Source: Nonomuraea guangzhouensis (lineage in GTDB: Bacteria; Actinomycetota; Actinomycetes; Streptosporangiales; Streptosporangiaceae). Taken from it: 64,000 nucleotides of DNA. The stretch is taken from assembly GCF_019396345.1 (NCBI RefSeq), contig NZ_JAHKRM010000005.1, forward strand, positions 1-64,000, written 5' to 3'. The translations under genes were made by a program, and so were the position numbers. The notes under the pieces are model-generated. The model was not told where the DNA came from and ran no database searches. It worked only from the letters and a program-made list of their open reading frames with translations. How positions within the stretch are numbered: the stretch's first letter is position 1; the number at the start of each line of letters is the position of its first letter. This document shows positions 17,417 through 25,655 of this stretch, in pieces.

Positions 17417-18382
17417 TCACAGAAGGGCGCCCGCTCGCTTGACGGTCCGGATCAGGGGTGCCGTCTCGACGTGCCGTACGGCCTTCAGCGATCCGATGCG
17501 CTCGGTCAGGTACCGGTACAGGTCGCGGGAGTCCCGGCAGGTGACGCCGGCGAAGAGGTTGGCGGGACCCGTCGTGGCGGCGGCCACGGTGACCTCCGGG
17601 TGCCGGGCCAGAGCCTCGCCCACGGCGGCGAGCTTGGCGGGCTTGACGGACATCCACAGCCAGGCCTCGGCGTGGAAGCCGAGGGGTTCGGGCGGGATGT
17701 CGACGTCGAAGTAGAGGATCCCGGCCTGCCGCAGGTACGCCATGCGCCGCCGTACGGTCGACTCCGACCAGCCGGTGATCACGGCCAGGTCCGTGTGGTG
17801 GGTGCGCCCGTCCGTTGACAGGGCCTCCAGCAGCGCGTGGTCCGCTTCGTCGAGCCGGATGGTCTCGTCGGGCACGACGAGGGGCGGCGGCTGGAGTTCG
17901 GCTGCCTGCTCGGTGGACAGTGCCCGCAGGCCCGCCCAGCCCGCCGGCCCGCCCGCGAACCTGTGCAGCATGCGGTGCGCGGTGACGCCCACCACCTGCC
18001 GGCTGCGGGGGAGCTTGTCCAGGAGGAGCGCGTCGCGTTCGGCGGGGGTACGGGCCAGGGTGCCGCAGGCGATCTCGGTGCCGCCGGAGAGCAGGCTCAC
18101 CCAGGCGGTGTCGGTGCGGCGGGCCAGGGCGGAGGCGACCGCGCTCGCGGCGTCCGGGGTGCAGCGCAGGCGGATCGCCCACGATACGTAGTCGAGCCGG
18201 AACCCGTCGACCACGCCGACGACGCGGAGGATCCCGGCCGAACGCAGCCGCCGGTAGCGGCGGGCGATCGTGTTCTCGGAGACGCCGAGCACTTCGCCGA
18301 TCTTGCTGAAGGGTGCTCGGCCGTCGATCTGGAGCGCGTGTGCCAGACAGCGATCCAGGCGGTCCAGCGTGCCGGATTCCAT
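17417..18382 (-). CDS. Lrp/AsnC-family regulator, tandem-domain
   Basis: A 321-aa protein with two HTH/RAM units. The first HTH is FSKIGEVLGVSENTIARRYRRL (about 25-46), the second HTDLAVITGWSESTVRRRMAYL (about 195-216); each is followed by a ligand-binding alpha/beta region. Tandem Lrp proteins of about 320-340 aa are common in actinomycetes. It lies upstream of the flavin monooxygenase on the same strand and 192 nt from the divergent RHH gene. Effector probably an amino acid, unproven. Confidence 0.88.
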   Translation of the reverse strand: MESGTLDRLDRCLAHALQIDGRAPFSKIGEVLGVSENTIARRYRRLRSAGILRVVGVVDGFRLDYVSWAIRLRCTPDAASAVASALARRTDTAWVSLLSGGTEIACGTLARTPAERDALLLDKLPRSRQVVGVTAHRMLHRFAGGPAGWAGLRALSTEQAAELQPPPLVVPDETIRLDEADHALLEALSTDGRTHHTDLAVITGWSESTVRRRMAYLRQAGILYFDVDIPPEPLGFHAEAWLWMSVKPAKLAAVGEALARHPEVTVAAATTGPANLFAGVTCRDSRDLYRYLTERIGSLKAVRHVETAPLIRTVKRAGALL

Positions 18383-18539
18383 CCGGGTAAGGTATCTCTG
18401 CGCCGATCAAGGGCATGCTGATGGCGCCGCGCGGGTGGGACTCGTCGCGGGCGCCTCTGCGGCAGATGCCGGGTTTCATCGCAGGTTTCATCGCCTGCCG
18501 GGCGGCGTGGTGGCGTCAAAGGTGAGCAGCGTTTCAAGC

Positions 18540-18568
18540 TTGCACTGACGCCATTATGGCGTCATAGT
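18540..18568 (+). promoter_or_regulatory. Promoter with embedded palindromic operator of RHH gene
   Basis: A -35-like TTGCAC (18540-18545) and -10-like CATAGT (18563-18568) are separated by 17 bp; the spacer is almost exactly filled by TGACGCCATTATGGCGTCA (18546-18564), a palindrome with 9-bp perfect arms. The ATG is 7 nt after the -10, so the transcript is probably leaderless and RNA polymerase access would be blocked by a protein bound to the palindrome. Confidence 0.65.
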
Positions 18569-18574
18569 GATGTC

Positions 18575-19195
18575 ATGGATCTCGCGCCGTACGTCGACAA
18601 TCTGCGCCGCGAACTCGCGGTCGCCGCCGAGGCGGGTGGCGACGATGCGCGCGCGCTCGCCGAGCGCCTCACCTCGCCGCTGGAGTCGGCCACGCGCCTC
18701 GTGCTGCTGGAGGCACTGTCCGCCGCCGCTGACGAGATCACCCGTGAGCTCGCGCCGGGGTCGGTCGATGTGCGGCTGCGCGGGCGCGACCCCTCTTTCG
18801 TCGTGACGCCGCCGCCCATGGACCGCTCGCTGGATGACGAGAGCGAGGGCGGTTTCGACGCGCTGCCGGGTGGGGCGGCCGGTCGGCGGTGGTCGGGTGC
18901 GGGCGCCTCGACCGGCTCGGGAGTTCCAGTGGGACGAGGGGCTTCGGGGACGCCCACGGCTTCGGCGGCGGTGCCGCAGGAGGGCGAGGAGGGCGGCACG
19001 TCGCGGATCTCGCTGCGGGTTCCCGAGCAGCTCAAGCCGCGGATCGAGGAGGCGGCCAGTCGCGAAGGGCTCTCCGTCAACGCCTGGCTCGTCCGGGCCG
19101 TCTCCGCGGCGCTCCAGCCCGAGGGTGCGGGCGGCCGTTCCGGGTGGCGCGAGGACTCGAAGGGGGGCCGGCGCTACACCGGCTGGGTTCGCTAG
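18575..19195 (+). CDS. HicB/CopG-like ribbon-helix-helix protein
   Basis: A 206-aa protein. Residues 1-60 are helical, about 85-145 is a low-complexity Gly/Ser/Ala linker, and the C-terminal part SRISLRVPEQLKPRIEEAA with SREGLSVNAWLVRAVSAAL is a ribbon-helix-helix DNA-binding domain of the HicB/Arc type. Related actinobacterial proteins are annotated as HicB-like without a HicA toxin partner; none is seen here. A palindrome fills its promoter spacer, so autoregulation is likely. No ribosome site precedes ATG 18575. Confidence 0.8.
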   Translation: MDLAPYVDNLRRELAVAAEAGGDDARALAERLTSPLESATRLVLLEALSAAADEITRELAPGSVDVRLRGRDPSFVVTPPPMDRSLDDESEGGFDALPGGAAGRRWSGAGASTGSGVPVGRGASGTPTASAAVPQEGEEGGTSRISLRVPEQLKPRIEEAASREGLSVNAWLVRAVSAALQPEGAGGRSGWREDSKGGRRYTGWVR

Positions 19196-19213
19196 CGCGG
19201 CCGTCGAAGACGT

Positions 19214-19269
19214 TCACGTCCGGCGCGCAAGCCGGTGAAGGCTTTCGCGTCCGGCGCGCCAGCCGGTGA
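19214..19269. repeat. Two tandem 25-nt repeats after RHH gene
   Basis: Two 25-nt copies (19214-19238 and 19245-19269) with a 31-nt period differ at two positions; both contain CGTCCGGCGCGC and end AGCCGGTGA. Each can fold into an imperfect CCGGC/GCCGG hairpin, so the pair may act as a double terminator. Confidence 0.5.
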
Positions 19270-19329
19270 TCGCGCGGTGCGGGGCGTTCGTCGCCCGCGA
19301 AGACGCCGCTGCGAAAGGTTGTCCGGGGT

Positions 19330-19343
19330 TTACAGACCTGTAA
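19330..19343. promoter_or_regulatory. Palindromic operator of TetR gene
   Basis: TTACAGACCTGTAA is a perfect 6-bp-arm palindrome. It overlaps a plausible promoter (TTGTCC 19319-19324, TAAGTA 19341-19346) whose -10 is 7 nt from the GTG start, so the mRNA appears leaderless and the site is a likely autorepression operator. Confidence 0.55.
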
Positions 19344-19353
19344 GTATGGCTTC

Positions 19354-19923
19354 GTGGAGAAGTACAGTCCCGGTGGGCGGCGGCTGCTGGAAGTGGCCAC
19401 CGAGGTGTTCTACGCCGAGGGGATCCGGGCCACCGGCGTGGACGCGCTGGTGGAGCGTGCCGGGGTGTCGAAACCCACCCTGTACGCCCAGTTCGGGTCG
19501 AAGGAGAACCTGGTGGCCGCCGTGCTGGAGTGGCGGCGCGCCGTACGGCAGGCGGGGCTGACGGAGTTCCTCGTCGAGAACGGCGGGTCGGCCCAGGAGC
19601 GGCTGCTGGCGGTGTTCGACTGGTTGGCGCGGGGGCACCGGAGCGAGGGGTTTCGCGGGTGCCCGTTCACCAACGCCGCGGTGGAGCTGCCCGATCCGGA
19701 CCATCCGGCGCGCAAGGTGATCTCCGAGTACAAGGGATGGCTGCGGCAGCGGCTCACCGAGCTGGCCGAGCAGGCCGGACTGGCCGATCCCGAGGGACTG
19801 GGTTACGCGTTTTTGCTGCTCATCGACGGGGCCAATGCCCGCGTCGTGGTGGATGGGGATCGGTCGGCGATGCTGCGCGCCAAGGCCGCGGCCGCCCGGA
19901 TGATCGGTGGAGCGCATGGCTGA
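19354..19923 (+). CDS. TetR-family transcriptional regulator
   Basis: A 189-aa repressor with HTH GVDALVERAGVSKPTLYAQFGSKENL (about 28-53) and a helical ligand domain containing RGCPFTNAAVELPDPDHPAR, a signature of the TetR subgroup near YxaF/LmrA-like C-terminal domains. The GTG start lies 7 nt after a -10-like TAAGTA. The downstream thioesterase-like gene overlaps it, so the two form an operon under the same palindrome. Confidence 0.9.
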   Translation: MEKYSPGGRRLLEVATEVFYAEGIRATGVDALVERAGVSKPTLYAQFGSKENLVAAVLEWRRAVRQAGLTEFLVENGGSAQERLLAVFDWLARGHRSEGFRGCPFTNAAVELPDPDHPARKVISEYKGWLRQRLTELAEQAGLADPEGLGYAFLLLIDGANARVVVDGDRSAMLRAKAAAARMIGGAHG

Positions 19924-20338
19924 AGGGCTGGTCGCGGGGCTGGAGCACGAGTTCGCGTTCGTGGTGCCGCGGAGCAAGGTCGTGGCGGGGCTGTATCCGG
20001 AGTCGGCGGAGTTCGGGGTGATGCCGCCGGTGTTCGCCACCGGGTTCCTGGTCGGGCTGCTGGAGTGGACGTGCGTACGGGCTGTCCTGCCGTACCTGGA
20101 CTGGCCGCGCGAGCAGACGGTCGGCACGCGCGTCGACATCACCCATCAGGCGCCGACGCCGGCGGGGATGACGGTGACCTGCCGGGTGCGGCTGGTGTCG
20201 GTGGAGGGGCGGCTGCTGCGGTTCGAGGTGGCGGCCGAGGACGGCGTCGATGTCATCGGTGAGGGTACGCACGAGCGGGTGATCATCGACGCCGAGCGGT
20301 TCACCACGCGGGCCCTGGCCAAGGGCCGGCGGGCCTGA
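19916..20338 (+). CDS. FlK-like hotdog thioesterase
   Basis: A 140-aa hotdog-fold protein: VVPRSKVVAGLYPESAEFGVMPPVFATGFLVGLLEWTC is typical of the fluoroacetyl-CoA thioesterase (FlK) group, and the ending GTHERVIIDAERF matches the last strands. ATG 19916 is inside the end of the TetR gene and has GGTGGAG upstream; GTG 19907 is an alternative. The Thr-His-Glu catalytic set of FlK cannot be confirmed by eye. A metabolite thioester hydrolase or detoxification role is likely. Confidence 0.75.
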   Translation: MAEGLVAGLEHEFAFVVPRSKVVAGLYPESAEFGVMPPVFATGFLVGLLEWTCVRAVLPYLDWPREQTVGTRVDITHQAPTPAGMTVTCRVRLVSVEGRLLRFEVAAEDGVDVIGEGTHERVIIDAERFTTRALAKGRRA

Positions 20339-20375
20339 ATCCAGGCCGGGGATGAGGCAGGACTGGGTTCCGCTT

Positions 20376-21521
20376 TCAGCGCTGCTCCTGGGGATCGCCG
20401 TCGAAGAGGTCGATGAATCCGAACGGTGCGCGGTCGCCGAGGCAGAGGTCCAGCATGTCGTGCGCGTCGGCGTAGAAGGGCTCGGTGCGCGGGAACAACG
20501 CCTCTTCGTAGGCGGTGAGTGCCGCCTCGACGTCGTCGGGGTGAGCGGCGATCGCCTTGCCGAGTTCGGCGCCGTCGAGCATCGCCAGGTTTGCGCCGTC
20601 ACCGGAGGGCGGCATCAGATGCGCGGCATCTCCGAGGAGCGTCACCCCGGGCACGCGCCCCCATCGGTGCCCGTCCGGGAGTGTGTGGATCAGGCGCGCG
20701 ATCGGAGCGGTCTCGCCGTCGGTGATCAGCGCGGTGAGCTCCGGAGCCCACCCGTCGAACTCGGCCGCGACCCGAGCGGTCGCGGCGGCGACGTCGGTGA
20801 AGTCGATGCCGGCGATCCACTCGGCGGAGCGGTTCAGCTCGACGTACGTGTGCAGGATGTTCCCCGCCTCGCGGTGGGCGATGATCCCCTTGCCCGGGGT
20901 CAGCGCGTACATCGCGCCGACCCCGACCGCCTCGGCCGTCGCGGCGTGCCGCTCGTCGGCGTCGTACAGGTAGGTGTCGATGAACGTCGTGCCGGTGTAC
21001 TCGGGCTCGGCGTCGGACAGCAGCGGGCGGATCTTCGACCAGGCGCCGTCGGCGCCGACGAGGAGTCTGCTGGTCACGCTTGAGCCGTCGGCGAAGGTCA
21101 GCTCGTGCCGGCCGTCGCCGAGGGGCCGGACGCCGGTGACCTTGTGTCCCCACTGGACCGTCTGGTCGGGCAGGGAGTCGAGCAGGATCCGGCGCAGGTC
21201 TCCGCGCAGCACTTCGGGACGCCGCGCCATGCCGTCGTCGGGGGCGTCGAACAGCAGCTTGCCGTGCTGGTCGAGCACGCGCGACGCCTCGGCGCCCTCG
21301 TGGATGATCGCGCGGAACTCCTCGGTGAGCCCGGCGTCGGCGAGCGCGCGTTGCCCGTCGTCCTCGTGGATGTCGAGCTGGCCGCCCTGCGTGCGGGACT
21401 TCGCGAAGGGGTCGGCCTCGTAGACCGTCGCGGGGATGCCATGGACGTGCAGGACCCGGGCGAGGGTCAAGCCGCCGAGGCCGGCGCCGACGATGGCGAT
21501 CGGGTGGTGGCTGGTGGTCAT
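20376..21521 (-). CDS. TetX-like FAD-dependent monooxygenase
   Basis: A 381-aa flavoprotein monooxygenase with GAGLGG (12-17), FADGSSVTSRLLVGADGAWSK, and GDAAHLMPPSGDGANLAMLDG. The N-terminal IAIVGAGLGGLTLARVLHVHGI and the GDGANLAMLDG ending resemble the TetX/tetracycline-destructase group and related actinobacterial flavoproteins. The start at 21521 follows alignment with the family; 21560 is an alternative. It is divergent from a TetR gene of the tetracycline-repressor C-terminal class, with a long operator between, mirroring tetX/tetR-type pairs. Activity on tetracyclines is not demonstrated. Confidence 0.85.
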   Translation of the reverse strand: MTTSHHPIAIVGAGLGGLTLARVLHVHGIPATVYEADPFAKSRTQGGQLDIHEDDGQRALADAGLTEEFRAIIHEGAEASRVLDQHGKLLFDAPDDGMARRPEVLRGDLRRILLDSLPDQTVQWGHKVTGVRPLGDGRHELTFADGSSVTSRLLVGADGAWSKIRPLLSDAEPEYTGTTFIDTYLYDADERHAATAEAVGVGAMYALTPGKGIIAHREAGNILHTYVELNRSAEWIAGIDFTDVAAATARVAAEFDGWAPELTALITDGETAPIARLIHTLPDGHRWGRVPGVTLLGDAAHLMPPSGDGANLAMLDGAELGKAIAAHPDDVEAALTAYEEALFPRTEPFYADAHDMLDLCLGDRAPFGFIDLFDGDPQEQR

Positions 21522-21565
21522 GGGCTTGCTCGTTTCCGTGCCGGGCATCTGCCCGGACACTCATA

Positions 21566-21604
21566 TGGACCGGCGTTCCATAAGTAATATGGAACACCGG
21601 TCCA
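21566..21604. promoter_or_regulatory. Long palindromic operator between TetX-like and TetR genes
   Basis: TGGACCGGCGTTCCAT (21566-21581) is the inverted repeat of 21589-21604 with one mismatch and a 7-bp AT-rich spacer. It lies in the divergent intergenic region, 20 bp before the TetR start and 45 bp before the monooxygenase start, so one bound repressor could control both genes. Confidence 0.75.
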
Positions 21605-21624
21605 GGGTGTGTCAAAATGAGGTC

Positions 21625-22323
21625 ATGCCGCGGACACGAGGAAGAGCACCCACTGGGGGGCGCGCCGACGCCCTTTCGCGAGAGATCATCGTCGACGCGG
21701 CCATTGCGCTGCTGGACGAGCTCGGCGAGCGGGGACTCACCTTCCGGCTGCTGGCCAAACAGCTGAACACCGGACCCGGCGCGCTCTACTGGCACGTGAC
21801 GAACAAGGACGAGCTCGTCGCCCTGGCCGCCGATCAGGTGCTCGGCGACGCCCTCGCCGCGGCCCCGCACTCCGAGGAAGGCGCCGGCACCGCGCTGCGC
21901 GCGCTTGCCATCGCCGTCTTCGATGCCCTTGACCGGCACCCGTGGGCGGCGTCCCACGTCGACGCGCCGGCCACGCTGGCGAACGCACTGCGCCTGCTCG
22001 ATCGCATCGGTACCCTTGTCGAACGAACCGGGTTGCCGGCCGAACGGCATTTCGAGGTCGCCACCGCGATCTCCTACTACATCACCGGCGTCAGCGCCCA
22101 GATCATCGCCCCATGCACCACCGTCGGCGCGTCCACCAGCCGCGACGCCTTCCTCGCCCAGACCGCCGAACGCTGGGAAGAACTCGACCCCGCCGACTAC
22201 CCCTTCCTGACGCGCACCACCGCAGACCTGCGCTCCCACAACGACCGCGACCAATTCACCACTGGCCTCGACCTGCTCCTGGACGGCCTGAACACGATCG
22301 CAGACCCGCGACCGCCCGCGTGA
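21625..22323 (+). CDS. TetR-family regulator (TetR C-terminal class)
   Basis: A 232-aa repressor. HTH LTFRLLAKQLNTGPGALYWHVTNKDELV is at about 38-65; the GALYWHV form is typical of the tetracycline-repressor-like group, and the C-terminal half carries the long helical ligand domain. ATG 21625 has GAGG a few nucleotides upstream. It most likely represses itself and the divergent TetX-like monooxygenase through the 39-bp palindrome. Confidence 0.9.
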   Translation: MPRTRGRAPTGGRADALSREIIVDAAIALLDELGERGLTFRLLAKQLNTGPGALYWHVTNKDELVALAADQVLGDALAAAPHSEEGAGTALRALAIAVFDALDRHPWAASHVDAPATLANALRLLDRIGTLVERTGLPAERHFEVATAISYYITGVSAQIIAPCTTVGASTSRDAFLAQTAERWEELDPADYPFLTRTTADLRSHNDRDQFTTGLDLLLDGLNTIADPRPPA

Positions 22324-22335
22324 TACCGCGATTCA

Positions 22336-22515
22336 GGTGGTGCGGCGTCGATCGTGCGGCCGTCCTGTGAAGATCACGTAGAGGACGCTGAGCACGCCGC
22401 CCAGCCGCTCCTGACGCTCGCCGGCCGGAGCGGCGAGCGGCCACGACACCAGCGCCTCGGCCCGCCCACCTGGGCCGTGTCCTCGGCCGGCCCGAAATCG
22501 CCGGTGAACCGTGAG
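22336..22515 (-). pseudogene. Remnant of an ECF sigma factor gene
   Basis: On the minus strand the fragments RFTGDFGPAEDTAQ and, in another frame, EALVSWP then GERQERLGGVLSVLYVIF can be read. They resemble the SigJ-like/DUF6596 ECF sigma factors (region 2: TGDFxLAEDAxQEAxxxALExWP; later ERLxxVLxVLYLIFNEG). The pieces are in different frames, the middle is missing and the second part ends at TGRPHDRRRTT, so this is a decayed, internally deleted copy. It fills most of the gap between the TetR and GntR genes. Confidence 0.5.
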
Positions 22516-22539
22516 ACGTGGCAGCGCGAGGCCGGCGAA

Positions 22540-23316
22540 CTAGCTGGGGCCAGCCGTGGAGCCGGGCCCGGTTGCGGAGGTTCCTGACCCGTCCGATGTC
22601 GGCAGCAGGCCGACGAACATCGTCCGATGCAGGACGTCGACGTGCGCGCGGGCGATCGTGACGGCCTCGACAGGGTCCTGCCGTTCGAGGGCTGCCACCA
22701 GGGCGGCGTGCTCCCGGTTCGACTGGCGCAGGTAATCGAGCGGGTAGGGCAGGTAGTAGCGGTAGAGCTGGTGCAGGACGGGAGCGTAGTGGTCGGCCGC
22801 GGAGTCCACGCCGGTGGATGAGGCCAGCAGCAGGTGGAAGCGTTCGTCGCCTGCGTGGAAATCGGCCCAGCTGGTGGCCTGATCCATGGTCGCGACCAGC
22901 GTCTTCAGCTCGGCGAGCCGTTCGGCCGTGACAGCGGTGGCGGCCAGGTGGGAGATGCCGCACTCCAGCATCAGCCGGTGGTCGATGAGGCGGTGGACCT
23001 CGGCGGTGGCCGCCCGGTAGGCCTCGATCTCGGCCACCTGCCCGACGGTGGGTTCGTCGGCGACCATGGTGCCGCCGGTCCTGCCGCGGCGCCGTACCAG
23101 GACACCCTCCTCGCACAGTGCGATGAGCGCGCGGCGCACGGTGATCTCTCCGACGTCCAGAGCGCGCGCGACCTCGGCCGTCGGCGGCAGGCGCTCGCCC
23201 GGTTTGAGCAGGCGCAGGTCGACGGCCAGTGCGATGCGCGCACGGACGGTGTCGAACGCGGTGAGCCGGCGAAGCCCCTCCAGGGCCTGGGAGTTGAGCG
23301 CGGTCAGGGCCTCCAT
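22540..23316 (-). CDS. GntR-family regulator (FCD/FadR subfamily)
   Basis: A 258-aa regulator: winged helix about 20-85 with PPTAEVARALDVGEITVRRALIALCEEGVLVRRRGRTGGT, then an all-helical FCD ligand domain containing AGDERFHLLLASSTG and a later REHAALVAALERQDPVEA region whose His residues usually bind metal. It is divergent from the nitrilase-permease operon, and a perfect palindrome lies between, so it probably regulates that operon in response to a carboxylate or amino-acid-derived ligand. Confidence 0.88.
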   Translation of the reverse strand: MEALTALNSQALEGLRRLTAFDTVRARIALAVDLRLLKPGERLPPTAEVARALDVGEITVRRALIALCEEGVLVRRRGRTGGTMVADEPTVGQVAEIEAYRAATAEVHRLIDHRLMLECGISHLAATAVTAERLAELKTLVATMDQATSWADFHAGDERFHLLLASSTGVDSAADHYAPVLHQLYRYYLPYPLDYLRQSNREHAALVAALERQDPVEAVTIARAHVDVLHRTMFVGLLPTSDGSGTSATGPGSTAGPS

Positions 23317-23340
23317 GGCACTACCGTACGTTGCTTTAAA

Positions 23341-23355
23341 AGCTCAATATGAGCT
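23341..23355. promoter_or_regulatory. Palindrome between GntR and nitrilase genes
   Basis: AGCTCAATATGAGCT has perfect 6-bp arms and AT-rich flanks (AAA before, ATTTT after). It lies in the 87-nt divergent region, 25 bp from the GntR start and 48 bp from the nitrilase start; a likely GntR operator. Confidence 0.55.
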
Positions 23356-23403
23356 ATTTTGTCGGCACGGCATGAAAGTGCTGGTCAGAAGGCAGGTTGA
23401 ACG

Positions 23404-24294
23404 ATGCGACAGCCACTACCCCTCGCGCTCGCGCAGGCCGCTCCGGTTCCCGCCGGGGCGCCGGTGTCCCAGTTCGCCGAGCAGGTGGAGGACCTGCTGG
23501 CCACCTTCCCTGGCACCCGGCTCGTGGTCTACCCGGAGCTGCACCTGGTCGGCAGCCGGGTACGGCCTGCCGAGCGGGACGCCGAACTGGCCGAGGCCGC
23601 CGAACCGCTGGACGGACCGCGAGTCGCGGAACTCGCCGCGCTCGCCGGAGACCTGGGCGTCTGGCTGGTGCCCGGCAGCGTCTGCGAGCGCGGCGAGGGC
23701 GGCGCGCTCTACAACACCGCGCTGGTCCTGTCCCCCGAGGGCGAGCTGGCCGCCTCCTACCGCAAGATCTTTCCGTGGCGGCCGCGCGAGCCGTACCGTC
23801 CGGGCGACCGATTCGTCGTGGTCGACCTTCCCGGGCACGGCAGGATCGGCCTGTCCATCTGCTACGACGCGTGGTTCCCCGAGGTGGCCAGGCACCTGGC
23901 ATGGCTGGGCGCCGAGGTGATCGTCAACCCCGTGCTGACCACCACCTCCGACCGCGCCCAGGAACTGGTGCTCGCCAGGGCGAACGCGATCGTCAACCAG
24001 GTCTTCGTGGCCTCCGTCAACGTCGCCGCGCCCACCGGCACGGGACGCAGTCTCGTGGTCGACCCCGAAGGGCGGGTCAGGACGGAGGCCGGCGAGGCGG
24101 ACACCGTCCTCACCGACGTGCTCGACCTCAGCGAGGTGAGCAGGGTCAGGCGGTACGGCACCGCCGGGCTCAATCGCATGTGGTCGCAGTTCACCGACAG
24201 CGACGTCTGCCTGGAGCTCCCCCTCTACCAGGGGCGCCTCGACCCCGCCCGATGGACTCCGGACGGCACCTTCCCACCCCCTGGCAAGGAATGA
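23404..24294 (+). CDS. Nitrilase-superfamily carbon-nitrogen hydrolase
   Basis: A 296-aa amidase-type enzyme with the Glu-Lys-Cys triad: Glu45 in VVYPELHL, Lys121 in SYRKIFPW and Cys153 in GLSICYDAWFPE. Such enzymes hydrolyse C-N bonds of amides, nitriles or N-carbamoyl compounds. It is coupled to an amino-acid permease and divergent from a GntR regulator, so it most likely degrades an imported amide or amino-acid derivative. Which substrate cannot be read from the sequence. Confidence 0.9.
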   Translation: MRQPLPLALAQAAPVPAGAPVSQFAEQVEDLLATFPGTRLVVYPELHLVGSRVRPAERDAELAEAAEPLDGPRVAELAALAGDLGVWLVPGSVCERGEGGALYNTALVLSPEGELAASYRKIFPWRPREPYRPGDRFVVVDLPGHGRIGLSICYDAWFPEVARHLAWLGAEVIVNPVLTTTSDRAQELVLARANAIVNQVFVASVNVAAPTGTGRSLVVDPEGRVRTEAGEADTVLTDVLDLSEVSRVRRYGTAGLNRMWSQFTDSDVCLELPLYQGRLDPARWTPDGTFPPPGKE

Positions 24295-24299
24295 TCGAC

Positions 24300-25655
24300 A
24301 TGCAACCGACCCTGAAGCGCACGCTGGGCCTGCGCTCCGTCGTCCTGTTCGGGCTGGCGTACCTGACGCCACTGATCGTCCTGGGCATCTTCGGTGTGGT
24401 CGCCGAGACCACGAAGGGCGCCTCGCCGTCCGCCTACCTGATCGCGCTGGTCGCCATGCTGTTCACGGCGCTCAGCTACGGCCGGATGGCCGCCGCCTTC
24501 CCCGTCGCCGGCTCGGCCTACACCTATGTGCGGCGCACGGTCGACTCGCGGGTGGGTTTCCTGGTCGGCTGGGCGGTCCTGCTCGACTACTTCTTCCTGC
24601 CGATGGTCATCTGGCTCATCGGCGGCTCCTACCTGTCGGCGCAGTTCCCCGGCGTGCCCTCATGGCTGTGGATCGTCGCGTTCGTCGTGCTGACCAGCGG
24701 GCTCAACCTGGCGGGGATCAAGGTGGCCGACCGGGCCAACTCGGTGCTCATGCTCTTCCAGGTCCTGGTGCTGGCGTTCTTCGTGCTGCTGTCCGTCGGC
24801 CACCTGGTCGGCGGCGAGGGCGTCGGCTCGCTGTTCGACCTGACGCCCTTCACCGGCACCGGCGCCACGCTCTCGACCGTCGCCGCGGGCGCCGCCATCG
24901 CCGCCTACTCCTTCCTCGGCTTCGACGCCGTCACCACGCTGACCGAGGAGACGATCGAGCCGAGGCGGACCATCCCGCGGGCGATCCTGCTCGTCGCGCT
25001 GATCGGCGGCGGCATCTTCGTGCTGGCCTCCTACGTGACCCAGCTCGTCCACCCCGGCGGCGCGTTCGCCGACTCCTCCGCGGCGGCCGCGCAGATCGCC
25101 GAGACCATCGGGGGCAGCCTCTTCGGCGCGATCTTCCTGGCGGGTCTGGTGGTCGCGCAGTTCACCTCCGGCCTGGCGGCCCAAGCAAGCACCACCCGCC
25201 TGCTGTACGCCATGGGCCGCGACTCGGTGCTTCCCCATCGCGTCTTCGGCTACCTCCACCCCCGCTTCCGCACCCCGGTCTTCTCCATCCTGCTCACCAG
25301 CCTGGTCGGGCTGGTCGCCGTGCGCATGGACGTGGCCACCTCGACGTCGTTCATCAACTTCGGCGCCTTCACCGCCTTCACCTTCGTGAACGTGGCCGTC
25401 ATCGCCCTCTACCTGCGCGAGCGCCGTGAGGGCCGCAGGCTCGGGCCGGTGGCGTACGTGGTGGCGCCCGCGATCGGGGCCGTCATCGACGTGTGGCTGC
25501 TGACGCAACTGGACAGGCACGCCATCACGCTCGGCTTGGTCTGGCTCGTCGTGGGCGTCGGCTACCTCGCCTACCTGACCCGGCTGTTCCGCGTCCCGCC
25601 GCCCGAGATCGACTTCAGCGAGCACCAGGGCAGCGAGTCCGCCTCCCACACCTGA
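24300..25655 (+). CDS. APC-family amino acid permease
   Basis: A 451-aa membrane protein with about 12 helices: GLRSVVLFGLAYLTPLIVLGIFG opens the first helix, a conserved ATTxxxEE-like segment appears as FDAVTTLTEETIEPRRTIP, and the C-terminus is short and acidic. ATG 24300 is chosen because AAGGA lies 9 nt upstream; ATG 24291, overlapping the nitrilase stop, is possible. It should import the substrate for the upstream amidase or the amine it releases. Confidence 0.9.
   Translation: MQPTLKRTLGLRSVVLFGLAYLTPLIVLGIFGVVAETTKGASPSAYLIALVAMLFTALSYGRMAAAFPVAGSAYTYVRRTVDSRVGFLVGWAVLLDYFFLPMVIWLIGGSYLSAQFPGVPSWLWIVAFVVLTSGLNLAGIKVADRANSVLMLFQVLVLAFFVLLSVGHLVGGEGVGSLFDLTPFTGTGATLSTVAAGAAIAAYSFLGFDAVTTLTEETIEPRRTIPRAILLVALIGGGIFVLASYVTQLVHPGGAFADSSAAAAQIAETIGGSLFGAIFLAGLVVAQFTSGLAAQASTTRLLYAMGRDSVLPHRVFGYLHPRFRTPVFSILLTSLVGLVAVRMDVATSTSFINFGAFTAFTFVNVAVIALYLRERREGRRLGPVAYVVAPAIGAVIDVWLLTQLDRHAITLGLVWLVVGVGYLAYLTRLFRVPPPEIDFSEHQGSESASHT

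Noticed and set aside
18575..19195. RHH gene considered as half of a toxin-antitoxin pair
   Set aside because: No small toxin-like gene on either side; downstream DNA holds only hairpin repeats and then TetR.
23304..23403. Possible riboswitch before the nitrilase-permease operon
   Set aside because: The divergent region is only 87 nt and is explained by a palindrome and promoters; no structured leader seen.
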